Assembly: GCF_014235785.1 (NCBI RefSeq)
Contig: NZ_CP060137.1
Span: 1,426,001-1,490,000, forward strand
From: Bacillus sp. PAMC26568
Lineage (GTDB): Bacteria; Bacillota; Bacilli; Bacillales; Bacillaceae
Reading direction: 5' to 3'
Length of the DNA: 64,000 nucleotides
The translations under genes were made by a program, and so were the position numbers. How positions within the stretch are numbered: position 1 is the stretch's first letter; every line of letters starts with the position of its first letter. Below are positions 55,559-64,000 of the stretch, piece after piece. The notes under the pieces were generated by a model. That model saw only the letters and a program-made list of their open reading frames with translations, was not told the DNA's origin and did no database searches.

Positions 55559-55735
55559 ATAAATACATTAAATGAAAGCGTAATCGCCTCCTATATGAAA
55601 ACAAGAGCGGAGGAGAATTGCAAGCTGCTGATGGATGACGAAATGAACGAGCTTGAAAAAGGCAAAATATTAGGCAGAATGGAAGCGTACAATGAATGTT
55701 TAGAGAGATTTGGATTTGATAAAGTAGAGTGTTGA
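55559..55735 (+). CDS. Small acidic protein of unknown function, non-canonical start
   Basis: A frame of about 58 codons ending at 55735. The product contains ESVIASYMKTRAEENCKLL and MNELEKGKILGRMEAYNECLERF, an acidic helical pattern with well-spaced hydrophobics. A perfect AAGGAGG (55543-55549) is followed nine bases later by ATA (55559); ATC at 55553 is too close. The first ATG (55595) has no site and the upstream GTG (55517) precedes the site. It may correspond to small genes found before dinB in other bacilli; I do not know the family. Confidence 0.5.
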   Translation: MNTLNESVIASYMKTRAEENCKLLMDDEMNELEKGKILGRMEAYNECLERFGFDKVEC

Positions 55736-56010
55736 AAGCTTGCTATGCATGCTTTTAATTTTGCAGCCGAATGCAGCTTTGGTTGATAAATATTTGATTG
55801 AGGAGATAAATTTAAAAAGCAGATAGATAAAATCCGGAAATCGGTTGATATGTTTCCGAAATCGGTTGATGAATTCCGATTAGAGGTATATATCTCTGAA
55901 AAGCTGTTTTCCACGGACGCTTTTCATGTTTAAGAGCAGAATAGGTACTGATTCTTGCCTTCATCAGATGTCCTTTCAGATTTAAAGGACAGTCGGAAAA
56001 AATGAACAGT
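55736..56010. other. Non-coding region before dinB with short direct repeats
   Basis: No convincing gene. CCGGAAATCGGTTGAT (from 55834) and CCGAAATCGGTTGAT (from 55856) are 22-base-spaced direct repeats, with a third partial unit TTCCGATT after them. Confidence 0.45.
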
Positions 56011-56040
56011 GCCGCCATTTACCTGATGGCGGCTTTTTTG
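56011..56040 (+). terminator. Terminator upstream of dinB
   Basis: GCCGCCAT and ATGGCGGC arms with a seven-base loop and six T residues. It ends the transcript coming from the small gene at 55559 or from within the repeat region. Confidence 0.85.
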
Positions 56041-56084
56041 GATTATATGATAAAATGGAAAGAGAACGATTGTTTGGAAAGAAG

Positions 56085-57335
56085 ATGAATAAGATGAAAG
56101 AGCTAAGTGGACCAAGAGTAATTTTACATGTGGACATGAACAGCTTTTATGCATCTGTTGAAATGGCTTTTGAACCCGAACTTAGAGGAAAGCCTGTTGC
56201 AATTGCAGGAAACGTTGAAGAACGAAAAGGAATTGTAGTTACTTGCAGTTATGAAGCGAGGGCAAAGGGAGTGAAAACGACCATGCCGCTTTGGCAGGCG
56301 AAACGGCATTGTCCTGAACTGATTGTCCGTAAACCAAACTTTGACCGTTACCGAAAAGCCTCTAAAGCCATGTTCGGCCTTTTACGAGAGTTTACACATT
56401 TGGTTGAGCCCGTTTCAATTGATGAAGGATATATGGATTTAACGGAGTTTTTAAAGGAGGGCAACCCTCTTCAAATCGCTAGGACCATTCAGGACAGGCT
56501 GATGGAAGAGCTTTTGCTGCCGGCAAGCATTGGTGTAGCACCTAATAAATTTCTCGCCAAAATGGCATCCAACATGAAAAAACCCCTCGGCATCACTGTA
56601 CTCAGAAAGCGGGAGCTGGGTAAGACCCTTTGGCCTCTCCCTGTAAGCGAAATGCATGGGGTTGGAGAAAAAACGGCCGAGAAATTAAAAACAATTGGTA
56701 TTCAAACGATAAAAGACCTTGCAGGTGCTGATGTGATCGGATTAAAGCAGCTTCTCGGAATCAACGGCGAGCGCCTGAAAAAAAGAGCAAATGGAATAGA
56801 TGATAGAGAGGTAAACCCTGACTCCATCTATGATTTTAAAAGCATTGGAAACTCAACTACTTTATCAAAAGATACGACAGAGGCCAGACTTCTGTATGAA
56901 ACTCTGAACCGTCTGTCACATTCAGTAAGCAGCAGAATGAAACGAAAGGATGTTCTCGGCACGAAAATCTTTACGACGATTCGTTATTCTGACCGAAGCA
57001 CATATACTCGAAGTAAGAAACTGAATAACCCTATTGTTGAGACAGAGGATATTCTTACACATGCTAAAGCGCTGTTTGATAAGCATTGGACGGGTGAACC
57101 AATCCGGCTGCTTGGCGTAACATGCCAGGATCTCGTTCCGAAAGAGGATGCTTATAAGCAGCTGGATCTTTTTTCTTTTCAGGAGGATGCAAAAAAAGAA
57201 CCTCTTTACAAAACGATTGAAGATATCAATAGGAAATATGGCGGCAGCATGGTGAAACGCGGGATGAAAGTGGACAAATCAGAAGATGATAAATCAAGCG
57301 GCACGAGTTTTAATAAAGATTTTTTAAGGGAATAA
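56085..57335 (+). CDS. dinB: DNA polymerase IV (Y family)
   Basis: An error-prone translesion polymerase. The ~416-residue product has HVDMNSFYASVE (first catalytic Asp), SIDEGYMDLT (catalytic Asp-Glu), the ASIGVAPNKFLAKMAS palm motif and helix-hairpin-helix MHGVGEKTAEKL. A C-terminal QLDLFSF clamp-binding peptide is near 378. The start is uncertain: ATG at 56055, 56085 or 56094; 56085 (MNKMKEL) best resembles B. subtilis YqjH. No LexA box was identified. Confidence 0.93.
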   Translation: MNKMKELSGPRVILHVDMNSFYASVEMAFEPELRGKPVAIAGNVEERKGIVVTCSYEARAKGVKTTMPLWQAKRHCPELIVRKPNFDRYRKASKAMFGLLREFTHLVEPVSIDEGYMDLTEFLKEGNPLQIARTIQDRLMEELLLPASIGVAPNKFLAKMASNMKKPLGITVLRKRELGKTLWPLPVSEMHGVGEKTAEKLKTIGIQTIKDLAGADVIGLKQLLGINGERLKKRANGIDDREVNPDSIYDFKSIGNSTTLSKDTTEARLLYETLNRLSHSVSSRMKRKDVLGTKIFTTIRYSDRSTYTRSKKLNNPIVETEDILTHAKALFDKHWTGEPIRLLGVTCQDLVPKEDAYKQLDLFSFQEDAKKEPLYKTIEDINRKYGGSMVKRGMKVDKSEDDKSSGTSFNKDFLRE

Positions 57336-57451
57336 TTAAGGCGCTTTACTTGATAAAAGCAAGGCTCCTGTGTTATTTTTACATGAAGAATCCATGTGAC
57401 TGTATACATGAGCTCTGTATATAAAAATTGATTGAGAAGGGAAGTAACATA

Positions 57452-58864
57452 ATGTCAAAACAGCAAATTGGCGTCATCGGTTTGGCCGTCATGGGCAAAA
57501 ACCTCGCTCTTAATATAGAAAGCCGCGGATATTCCGTATCGGTTTATAATCGTTCTTCTGATAAAACAGAGGAGATGCTGAAAGAAAACAGCGGTAAAAA
57601 TCTGGTTGGTACATACAGCATTGAAGAATTTGTTCAATCACTTGAAACTCCCCGCAAAATTTTGCTGATGGTCAAAGCGGGCTTTGCAACAGATGCTACT
57701 ATTGAACAATTGCTTCCTCATTTAGATAAAGGGGATATTTTAATTGACGGCGGAAACACGCTGTATACAGACACACAGCGCCGCAACAAGGAGCTTGCCG
57801 AAAGCGGCATACACTTCATCGGCACTGGCGTATCCGGCGGTGAAGAAGGGGCACTTAAAGGGCCATCAATTATGCCTGGCGGCCAAAAAGAAGCCTTCGA
57901 TCTAGTAAAGCCTATTTTCGAAGCGATTTCTGCAAAAGTTGATGGTGATCCATGTACTACATACATCGGTCCTGATGGTGCAGGCCATTATGTGAAAATG
58001 GTTCATAACGGAATTGAATACGGCGACATGCAGCTGATTTCAGAAGCTTATTTTATTTTGAAAAATGTTCTTGGTCTATCTGCAGAAGAATTGCATGAAG
58101 TATTTGCGGACTGGAATCAAGGCGAGCTTGACAGCTATTTAATTGAAATCACTGCAGACATCTTTACTAAAACGGATGAAGAAACAGGAAAGCCGCTTGT
58201 TGACGTCATTTTAGATACTGCAGGCCAAAAAGGCACTGGAAAATGGACAAGCAAAAGCGCTCTTGATTTAGGTGTTCCTCTGCCGATTATTACAGAGTCT
58301 GTTTTTGCACGATTCATTTCTGCCATGAAAGATGAGCGCGTGAAAGCAAGCAAAATCTTATCAGGACCTGCTGTTTCTCCTTTTGAAGGCGATAAGGCAG
58401 AACTGATTGAAGTTGTGCGCAAAGCTCTTTATATGAGTAAAATCTGTTCTTATGCACAAGGCTTCGCTCAAATGAGAGCAGCTTCGGATGAATACAAGTG
58501 GGATCTTCAGTACGGCGATATCGCCATGATTTTTAGAGGCGGCTGCATCATTCGCGCTGCATTCCTGCAAAAAATCAAAGATGCATATGACCGTGATGCA
58601 AACCTTGCAAACCTGCTGCTTGATCCATACTTTAAAGAAATTGCTGAAGGCTACCAGGGAGCTCTTCGCAAAGTCTTAACGGTTGCGATTGAACAGGGAG
58701 TACCGGTGCCTAGCTTCTCAGCTGCGTTATCATACTATGACAGCTACCGGACAGAAACGCTTCCTGCCAACCTTATTCAGGCACAGCGTGACTACTTTGG
58801 AGCTCATACTTATCAGCGTACAGATAAAGAAGGTATTTTCCATACAGAATGGATGTCTAAGTAA
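57452..58864 (+). CDS. gndA: 6-phosphogluconate dehydrogenase, decarboxylating
   Basis: Oxidises 6-phosphogluconate to ribulose 5-phosphate with NADP+. The 470-residue product has the dinucleotide motif [13 protein letters not shown], the substrate block [19 protein letters not shown] and the catalytic [15 protein letters not shown]. The start at 57452 (MSKQQIG) has AAGGGAAG upstream. In B. subtilis yqjI (gndA) is beside zwf; here 3.6 kb separates them. Confidence 0.97.
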   Translation: MSKQQIGVIGLAVMGKNLALNIESRGYSVSVYNRSSDKTEEMLKENSGKNLVGTYSIEEFVQSLETPRKILLMVKAGFATDATIEQLLPHLDKGDILIDGGNTLYTDTQRRNKELAESGIHFIGTGVSGGEEGALKGPSIMPGGQKEAFDLVKPIFEAISAKVDGDPCTTYIGPDGAGHYVKMVHNGIEYGDMQLISEAYFILKNVLGLSAEELHEVFADWNQGELDSYLIEITADIFTKTDEETGKPLVDVILDTAGQKGTGKWTSKSALDLGVPLPIITESVFARFISAMKDERVKASKILSGPAVSPFEGDKAELIEVVRKALYMSKICSYAQGFAQMRAASDEYKWDLQYGDIAMIFRGGCIIRAAFLQKIKDAYDRDANLANLLLDPYFKEIAEGYQGALRKVLTVAIEQGVPVPSFSAALSYYDSYRTETLPANLIQAQRDYFGAHTYQRTDKEGIFHTEWMSK

Positions 58865-58871
58865 TGAAAGA

Positions 58872-58902
58872 AACACGGGGCGGAATGCTCCGTGTTTTTT
58901 TT
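58872..58902 (+). terminator. gndA terminator
   Basis: AACACGGGGC pairs with GCTCCGTGTT (one mismatch), followed by eight T residues. Confidence 0.82.
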
Positions 58903-59007
58903 GTTTCTCAACTGGTAAATCTGGGGTTATGAAAAGAACGTTGCAGAGGAACAAAATGAATTAACAATTGTTTTACAACAAAAACACTATAAAAATAAAT
59001 AAATATT

Positions 59008-59022
59008 TATTGTATATCAATA
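59008..59022. promoter_or_regulatory. AT-rich palindrome before the yoaS-like gene
   Basis: TATTG and CAATA arms around TATAT, 48 bases before the first gene of a cassette that encodes its own HTH regulator. It may be that regulator's operator. Confidence 0.35.
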
Positions 59023-59069
59023 ATTAATGTGTTAAATTCAAATTGAAAATAAATCGTGAGGTGATTTTT

Positions 59070-59552
59070 ATGAAACGGGGAACAACACTCTTTTTAAAGA
59101 TAGCTGTCATTCTAATTGGAATCCCAGTTCTTGCTTTGTGCATATTTTTGGTGCCTGAGATAGCAAATTTTGCAGCAGAATTGTATCCAGATCTTGCTTA
59201 TATGAAATATCTCGTTCTAATTGATTTGTATGCTACGGCGGTACCTTTTTACTTTGCTCTGTATCAAGCTTTTAAACTTTTAAGCTATATTGACAAGAAT
59301 AAAGCTTTCTCGGAATTATCTGTAGGAGCTTTAAAGAATATAAAATACTGTGCATTCAGTATCAGTATCTTGTATGTGCTGGGTATGCCGCTGTTTTATC
59401 TCATGGCGGAAATAGACGACGCCCCGGGTATCATATTAATCGGAATGGTCATAATCTTTGCTTCATTTGTGATTGCAGTCTTTGCCGCTGTTCTGCAAAA
59501 GCTATTAAAAGAGGCTATTGATATAAAATCAGAAAATGATTTAACGGTCTGA
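59070..59552 (+). CDS. yoaS: DUF2975 membrane protein (YoaS-like)
   Basis: A 160-residue protein with four hydrophobic segments (about 8-28, 45-68, 88-112, 120-145) and a KLLSYIDKNKAFSELSVGALKNIKY loop typical of DUF2975. The start at 59070 (MKRGTTLF) has GAGGTGA upstream. It overlaps the next ribosome binding site, forming a pair with the HTH gene as in B. subtilis yoaS-yozG. Confidence 0.8.
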   Translation: MKRGTTLFLKIAVILIGIPVLALCIFLVPEIANFAAELYPDLAYMKYLVLIDLYATAVPFYFALYQAFKLLSYIDKNKAFSELSVGALKNIKYCAFSISILYVLGMPLFYLMAEIDDAPGIILIGMVIIFASFVIAVFAAVLQKLLKEAIDIKSENDLTV

Positions 59553-59562
59553 GGTGAATAAC

Positions 59563-59781
59563 ATGGGGATTATAATCAATATTGATGTGATGCTGGCTAA
59601 AAGGAAAATGAGCGTAACAGAACTTTCGGAGAGGGTTGGTATAACAATGGCTAACCTTTCTATTTTGAAAAATGGAAAGGCAAAGGCAATTAGGCTTTCA
59701 ACTTTAGAGGCGATTTGCAAGGCTTTAGAATGTCAGCCAGGAGATATTTTAGAATACCGAAGTAATGAAGACACCAACTAA
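59563..59781 (+). CDS. yozG: Small Cro/CI-type HTH regulator (YozG-like)
   Basis: A 72-residue single-domain helix-turn-helix protein (MSVTELSERVGITMANLSILKNGKAKAIRLSTLEAICKAL, in parts), ending ALECQPGDILEY, the pattern of the YozG/Xre group. GAGGTGA lies five bases before the ATG at 59563. DUF2975 proteins are commonly paired with such regulators. It probably controls its own cassette. Confidence 0.82.
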   Translation: MGIIINIDVMLAKRKMSVTELSERVGITMANLSILKNGKAKAIRLSTLEAICKALECQPGDILEYRSNEDTN

Positions 59782-59827
59782 GCAGAACTTACATTTTATT
59801 CAGAAAAAACCTTTGGAGGCAAAATTC

Positions 59828-60619
59828 ATGAGAGCAATCAAACAACTCGTTCGTTTTGGATGGGAGCAGGCCCTGTCATGTTTGTTTCCTGTCGTTATTT
59901 TTGCCTCTTTGGCTCTTACACAAATCCTTCCGCTTCCCTTCCTGCCGCGGTATGACTGGCTGCTCCTTATCTGTCTTCTGATGCAGTGGTGGATGGTGCG
60001 TTCTGGGCTTGAAACACGTGATGAACTAAAGGTTATCACATTGTTCCACCTTATTGGACTTGCTCTTGAACTTTTTAAGGTACATATGGGCTCCTGGTCT
60101 TATCCAGAGGAAGGATATTTTAAAATTTTTGGAGTTCCTTTGTATAGCGGATTCATGTACGCAAGTGTAGCAAGTTATCTTTGCCAGGCGTGGAGGAGGC
60201 TTAAAGTTGAACTGGTTAAATGGCCGCCGTTTTTCGCAGTTGTATCTCTTACCGCTGCGATTTATTTGAATTTTTTTACACACCATTATTGGATTGACGT
60301 TCGCTGGTGGTTATCAGGACTTGTAATAATCGTCTTTTGGCAATCATGGGTCACATACGAGGTTGATGGAACACGTTACCGTATGCCACTCGCCCTTTCT
60401 TTTGTACTCATTGGATTTTTTATATGGATAGCCGAAAATATCGCAACGTTCTTTGGAGCTTGGGAATATCCAAACCAAACCGATGCATGGAGTTTCGTTC
60501 ATCTGGGAAAGGTGAGTTCATGGCTTCTATTAGTGATTGTCAGCTTTCTTATAGTAGCAACGTTAAAGCAGGTTAAGGGGAAAAGTTCCACTAGGATAGA
60601 CGCTGGTCAATTTTTATAA
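59828..60619 (+). CDS. yoaT: DUF817 membrane protein (YoaT-like)
   Basis: A 263-residue protein with about eight hydrophobic segments rich in Trp and aromatic residues (HMGSWSYPEEGY, FFGAWEYPNQTDAW), typical of DUF817. The start at 59828 (MRAIKQLV) follows TGGAGG. B. subtilis yoaT neighbours yoaS and yozG, so this looks like the same three-gene cassette moved here. Function is unknown. Confidence 0.82.
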   Translation: MRAIKQLVRFGWEQALSCLFPVVIFASLALTQILPLPFLPRYDWLLLICLLMQWWMVRSGLETRDELKVITLFHLIGLALELFKVHMGSWSYPEEGYFKIFGVPLYSGFMYASVASYLCQAWRRLKVELVKWPPFFAVVSLTAAIYLNFFTHHYWIDVRWWLSGLVIIVFWQSWVTYEVDGTRYRMPLALSFVLIGFFIWIAENIATFFGAWEYPNQTDAWSFVHLGKVSSWLLLVIVSFLIVATLKQVKGKSSTRIDAGQFL

Positions 60620-60922
60620 TTGCAAATAACTTTAGCAAAGGTGCTGACTTTACAGGATTTTAGCATCTTACAATCTTCAACCGGGCGCTTTTCAGAAAAA
60701 CGGAAAGCGTCATTTTTAATGGAGATTGAGTTAGATAACAAGTTTTATAATAAATTGTATTTAGCAAACGTGGCAGGATGGTTGTAGAAGCTTGCACCCG
60801 TCATTGCCATTGATCTTGAAAGAGATTTGTATAGCCTATATAGTTTTCTCTATGAAATTGGCGGCAACATCTATATCAAATTTTTCAATGACCCGGCGGC
60901 CAGAGCTTCTTTTTTATGCCAA
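60620..60922 (+). pseudogene. Possible decayed gene after yoaT with one in-frame stop
   Basis: One frame is open from just after the yoaT stop to TAA at 60920-60922, about 100 codons, broken only by TAG at 60785-60787. The later part reads like protein (APVIAIDLERDLYSLYSFLY then EIGGNIYIKFFNDPAARASF). There is no good ribosome binding site. The family is not recognised. It could be chance. Confidence 0.3.
60684..60716 (+). terminator. Candidate terminator of the yoaS-yozG-yoaT cassette
   Basis: CGCTTTTC and GGAAAGCG arms (imperfect) with an A-rich loop, followed by TCATTTTT. Confidence 0.4.
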
Positions 60923-61072
60923 TAAATATTGTTATTTAGATTTCAGTCAAAATGGAGCCCGTTAGACTATGATCGTCCGGTATTTTAGTGATGCAAAAAA
61001 GTTGACGTATCCGGCCGGCGGAGTATATATTTCTTTAGGTAAACGAAATAATTAGCTGAAGGCGGGATACGC
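60923..61072. other. Non-coding stretch before the MFS gene
   Basis: Only a 28-codon frame (60969-61055) without a proper ribosome binding site. GAAGGCGGG at 61059-61067 is the ribosome binding site of the MFS gene. Confidence 0.4.
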
Positions 61073-62446
61073 ATGTCAACTATATCTGCAGAGAGACGTT
61101 TAGCAGTCCCCGGCTTAAAGCATGAAAACAAAATTGTAATGCTTTGGAGCATAACAGTCTGGCTCGTCGTGATGAACACGACCATGTTTAATGTTGCATT
61201 GCCGAGTGTGCTTCGTGATTTGTCTCTCTCATCAGGCACTGCCTCCTGGATTGTGTCCGGGTACTCAATTGCTTTTGCCATATCAACGCTGACATACAGC
61301 CGCCTGTCAGATTTTATTCCTATATCAAGGCTCCTGGCCATCGGGCTTGCCATGCTGGGAACTGCCTCTATCATCGGTTTCTTTTCACATAGCTTTTATT
61401 TGCTTTTATTCGCAAGAGTTCTGCAGGCAGCAGGGGCGGGAGCTGTTCCGGGCCTTGCGATGGTTCTTGCTGGCAAATACATCCCGATTTCAAGAAGGGG
61501 AAAGGCGATGTCGCTGATTTCCTCTGCAGCATCGCTTGGTTTCGGCCTTGGTCCGGTCATCGGAGGAGCCATTACCACCTACCTCGGATGGAATTACCTT
61601 TTTGTCATTACTGGATTTGTTGTCTTTCTTCTTCCGATGTTCAAAAAGCTATTGCCGGAAGAGGACGTGCAAAAAGTGCATTTCGATTCGGTCGGCGGGC
61701 TGCTTACAGGACTCGGCGTCACGGGACTGCTGCTCTTTTTATCCACTTTATCATTGCCGCTTCTGGCAGGAACACTGCTGATGCTGTTCATTCTCTGGAA
61801 GCATATCCACAAAATCAGCATCCCATTTGTTCAGCCTTCGCTGTTCAGTAATAGGCAGTATGTCAAGCTTGCTGCAGCTGCTTTTTCAGGCTTTATCCTT
61901 CATTTTTCAACTCTCTTTATGATGCCGATTATTCTAACTGAACTGTTTGGTAAAGATCCGGCAGCCATCGGACTTATTATTTTTCCTGGTGCCATCTTGT
62001 CTGCTGTTGCAGCCCAATTCATCGGCAGGCTGATTGACAGGTTTGGAAATGTACCGCTGATTTCTTTTGGCCATGGGATGCTGCTGATTTCATTGCTGAT
62101 TTTGGCTTTGTCCGCTGGAAAATCCCCATACGCCATCCTGATTGCCTATATGTTTATGAGCACTGGTTTTTCAAGCTTAACTTCAAGTATAGCCAATGAG
62201 GCATCCCGCATTCTGCCGGAGGATGATATTGGATCGGGAATGGGCCTGACCCAGCTGATTCAATTCTTTGGAGGGGCTTTTGGCGTAGCTCTCTCAGGTA
62301 TATTGATTGAATGGCAGCAAGGCATTCCAGCTTCCTTGATCTATGCAAACATCTTTTGGGGATTGACCGGCCTGATTGGACTCTCTTTCCTTATTTTCTG
62401 GTCGTACGTCAAAATCGAATCAAAGAAAAAATCACTTCACTACTGA
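61073..62446 (+). CDS. MFS drug/proton antiporter (TetA(L)-like, DHA2 type)
   Basis: A 457-residue transporter with about 12-14 hydrophobic segments. It resembles Tet(L)/Tet(K) in the N-terminal half (MLWSITVWLVVMNTTMFNVALPS) and has motif A in SRLSDFIPISRL and antiporter motif C in SLGFGLGPVIGGA. Efflux of a drug or monovalent cation is likely; substrate cannot be read from sequence. It lies between gndA and zwf, so it is accessory. A terminator overlaps its stop. Confidence 0.85.
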   Translation: MSTISAERRLAVPGLKHENKIVMLWSITVWLVVMNTTMFNVALPSVLRDLSLSSGTASWIVSGYSIAFAISTLTYSRLSDFIPISRLLAIGLAMLGTASIIGFFSHSFYLLLFARVLQAAGAGAVPGLAMVLAGKYIPISRRGKAMSLISSAASLGFGLGPVIGGAITTYLGWNYLFVITGFVVFLLPMFKKLLPEEDVQKVHFDSVGGLLTGLGVTGLLLFLSTLSLPLLAGTLLMLFILWKHIHKISIPFVQPSLFSNRQYVKLAAAAFSGFILHFSTLFMMPIILTELFGKDPAAIGLIIFPGAILSAVAAQFIGRLIDRFGNVPLISFGHGMLLISLLILALSAGKSPYAILIAYMFMSTGFSSLTSSIANEASRILPEDDIGSGMGLTQLIQFFGGAFGVALSGILIEWQQGIPASLIYANIFWGLTGLIGLSFLIFWSYVKIESKKKSLHY

Positions 62447-62458
62447 GGTGATTTTTTT
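62429..62458 (+). terminator. MFS gene terminator
   Basis: AAATCACTTCA and TGAGGTGATTT arms (one G-U pair) with a four-base loop and T run. The stop codon TGA is in the stem. Confidence 0.82.
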
Positions 62459-62501
62459 ATGCATGATAACAGATGGCCGTCAGCAGCCATATACAAAGAA
62501 A

Positions 62502-62524
62502 AACACCTGAATTCTCAGGCGTTT
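62502..62524 (-). terminator. zwf terminator
   Basis: On the reverse strand AACGCCTGA pairs with TCAGGTGTT around a GAAT loop and is followed by TTTC, nine bases after the zwf stop. Confidence 0.75.
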
Positions 62525-62532
62525 TCGAAAAA

Positions 62533-64000
62533 TTAATCGACCATATCGGTAATTGGCCACCAGTGGAAGCCGTCTTTTTCAAGAAGTTGGTCAGCTGCTT
62601 TTGGTCCCATTGTGCCGGATGCATAGTTAGGGAATTCCGCTTTATTCGATTCCCATGCTTTCGAAATCGTATCAACATAGCTCCATGAGAGTGAGACTTC
62701 ATCCCAGTGAGTAAAGTTAGTAGCATCTCCGCGCAAGCCGTCGTAGATGAGCTTTTCATACGCTTCCGGAGTGTTGAACTGGTCAACACAGTTGCTGCAG
62801 TAGTCTAGCTTAATAGGCTTTACATAAGAGCCGCCGCCTGATTCTTTAGCATTCAGGTGAAGAGTGATGCCCTCATCAGGCTGAATGTGAATGACAAGCA
62901 GATTCGGATGATTGCTGTCTACATCGTTTGAATAGAGATTCATTGGCAGATCTTTAAACTGAACAACAATCTTCGTTGACTTAGCGGTCATTCGCTTGCC
63001 TGTACGGATGTAGAAAGGAACTCCGGCCCATCTGAAGTTGTCGATCATCAGCTTGCCGGCAACAAAGGTTTCAGTATTGGATTCAGGGTCAACATTGCTT
63101 TCTTCGCGGTAGCCCGGAACAGATACCTCTTCAGATTCGCCTTTTCCATACTGTCCCCGCACGAAATAATCAGGCACGTCTTGTTCAGTAAGAGGGCGCA
63201 GTGCGCGCATCACTTTTACTTTTTCAGAACGGATCTCGTCTGTTTCAAGTTTAATTGGGGGCTCCATTGCAAGGAGGGCTACCATCTGCATAAGATGGTT
63301 TTGAACCATATCCCGCAGAGCACCTGAGTTTTCATAATAGCGTCCCCGGTCTTCGACGCCTAGCACCTCGCTTGAAGTGACCTGAATGTTTGAGATGTAG
63401 CGGTTATTCCATACAGACTCAAACAGGGCGTTAGAGAAGCGGATGACTTCAATGTTCTGTACCATCTGCTTTCCGAGATAGTGGTCAATCCGGTAGATTT
63501 GATCTTCTGAAAAAGCTTCGCGGATTTCATCGTTAAGCTCCTGGGCAGAAGGCAAATCATGGCCGAACGGCTTTTCTATCACAAGTCGGCTCCAGCCCTC
63601 TGTTGCAGTTAATCCCTCTTTTTTAAGATTGCTTGCAATCGTTCCGAAGAATTCAGGTGCCATGGCCATGTAGAACATCCGGTTTCCCGGGATGTGATAC
63701 TTTCTGTCCATTTCGGACAGGATGCCTTTTAACTCTAAGTATGAAGATGGATTTGTCACATCAAACGGATGATAATAAAAGTGTGATGTGAATCCTTCAA
63801 GCTCAGATGATTGCTTAAACGATGATTGAATCGATTCACTGACATTCGAGCGGAATTCCTCATTTGTCCACGGTCTTCTTCCTACCCCGACAACTGCGAA
63901 GTCAGCATCGATTTTCTTGCTGCGGTACAGGCGGTAGATGGAGGGGAAAAGCTTGCGTTTTGCAAGGTCTCCTGTTGCTCCGAATATTACGATAACTGCT
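62533..64000 (-). CDS. zwf: Glucose-6-phosphate 1-dehydrogenase (start outside window)
   Basis: Oxidises glucose 6-phosphate to 6-phosphogluconolactone with NADP+, the first step of the oxidative pentose phosphate pathway. The frame is open to the window edge. It begins within VIVIFGATGDLAKRKLFPS, the NADP-binding motif, so only a few N-terminal residues are missing. The catalytic block RIDHYLGKQMVQN is present. It is convergent with the MFS gene. Confidence 0.97.
   Translation of the reverse strand, partial: AVIVIFGATGDLAKRKLFPSIYRLYRSKKIDADFAVVGVGRRPWTNEEFRSNVSESIQSSFKQSSELEGFTSHFYYHPFDVTNPSSYLELKGILSEMDRKYHIPGNRMFYMAMAPEFFGTIASNLKKEGLTATEGWSRLVIEKPFGHDLPSAQELNDEIREAFSEDQIYRIDHYLGKQMVQNIEVIRFSNALFESVWNNRYISNIQVTSSEVLGVEDRGRYYENSGALRDMVQNHLMQMVALLAMEPPIKLETDEIRSEKVKVMRALRPLTEQDVPDYFVRGQYGKGESEEVSVPGYREESNVDPESNTETFVAGKLMIDNFRWAGVPFYIRTGKRMTAKSTKIVVQFKDLPMNLYSNDVDSNHPNLLVIHIQPDEGITLHLNAKESGGGSYVKPIKLDYCSNCVDQFNTPEAYEKLIYDGLRGDATNFTHWDEVSLSWSYVDTISKAWESNKAEFPNYASGTMGPKAADQLLEKDGFHWWPITDMVD

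Noticed and set aside
55800-55930. Small ORF with repeated KSVD before dinB
   Set aside because: No start codon is near the GAGGAG site and the frame lacks other support, so it is described only as a repeat.
60969-61055. 28-codon ORF before the MFS gene
   Set aside because: No proper ribosome binding site and no recognisable family; too short to distinguish from chance.
61073-62446. Calling the MFS gene a proven tetracycline resistance gene
   Set aside because: Motifs fit Tet(L)-like antiporters, but chromosomal relatives with other substrates are common and substrate cannot be told from sequence.
62457-62789. 110-residue reverse ORF overlapping the end of zwf
   Set aside because: Another frame of zwf plus its terminator; zwf itself runs through with conserved sequence.
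1-64000. tRNA, rRNA or prophage genes
   Set aside because: I found no tRNA-like cloverleaf, rRNA segment, integrase, terminase or other phage gene in any part of the window.

Overview
The window is a stretch of low-GC Gram-positive chromosome from an aerobic endospore former of the family Bacillaceae. It carries the whole spoIIIA operon, spoIVB, spo0A and the sigma-L-controlled bkd operon. Gene order follows the Bacillus subtilis yqhN-yqjJ segment almost gene for gene. The methylmalonyl-CoA mutase genes beside bkd and a B12-dependent ribonucleotide reductase beside mntR suggest a Metabacillus/Bacillus-type relative rather than B. subtilis itself. The genus is inferred from layout only.

Layout. 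1-7.2 kb: the 3' end of the B12-dependent ribonucleotide reductase, mntR, yqhO, yqhPQ (reverse), yqhR, aroQ-yqhT-efp, and a small reverse membrane-protein gene. 7.2-12.8 kb: yqhV and spoIIIAA-AH, read from a sigma-E promoter. 13.2-25.2 kb: accBC-yqhY, nusB-folD, xseAB-ispA, dxs-yqxC, argR and recN. 25.3-29.4 kb: spoIVB, spo0A, a small yycC-like gene that a standard ORF search misses, glpQ-type yqiK and yqzF. 29.5-41.3 kb: bkdR and ptb-bcd-buk-lpdV-bkdAA-bkdAB-bkdB, then a reverse pair (a small membrane protein and the lipid kinase bmrU). 41.4-46.5 kb: mutA-mutB-meaB. 46.7-51.5 kb: brxB, artPQR, yqjA, yqjB and prli42. 51.7-57.3 kb: mce-yqjD-yqjE, msrA, a small protein and dinB. 57.4-64 kb: gndA and zwf, which are neighbours in B. 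subtilis, here separated by a yoaS-yozG-yoaT cassette and a drug-efflux-type MFS gene.

How genes work together. The bkd operon degrades branched-chain 2-oxo acids to acyl-CoAs. Valine and isoleucine yield propionyl-CoA, and yqjD (carboxylase beta subunit), mce and mutAB-meaB can carry this to succinyl-CoA. SpoIIIA, SpoIVB and Spo0A are the sporulation initiation and engulfment-stage signalling genes. gndA and zwf belong to the oxidative pentose phosphate pathway.

Most of the window is conserved core chromosome, and I see no phage, CRISPR, transposase, tRNA or rRNA. The least explained feature is a family of about 115-bp structured interspersed repeats: eight copies in 64 kb, all intergenic or at gene ends, two in tandem. 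Other points worth a second look are a promoter plus terminator-like hairpin upstream of dxs, an ATT start for spoIIIAD, an unannotated 55-residue gene before bmrU, matching dyads at bkdR and ptb, and a decayed ORF after yoaT.
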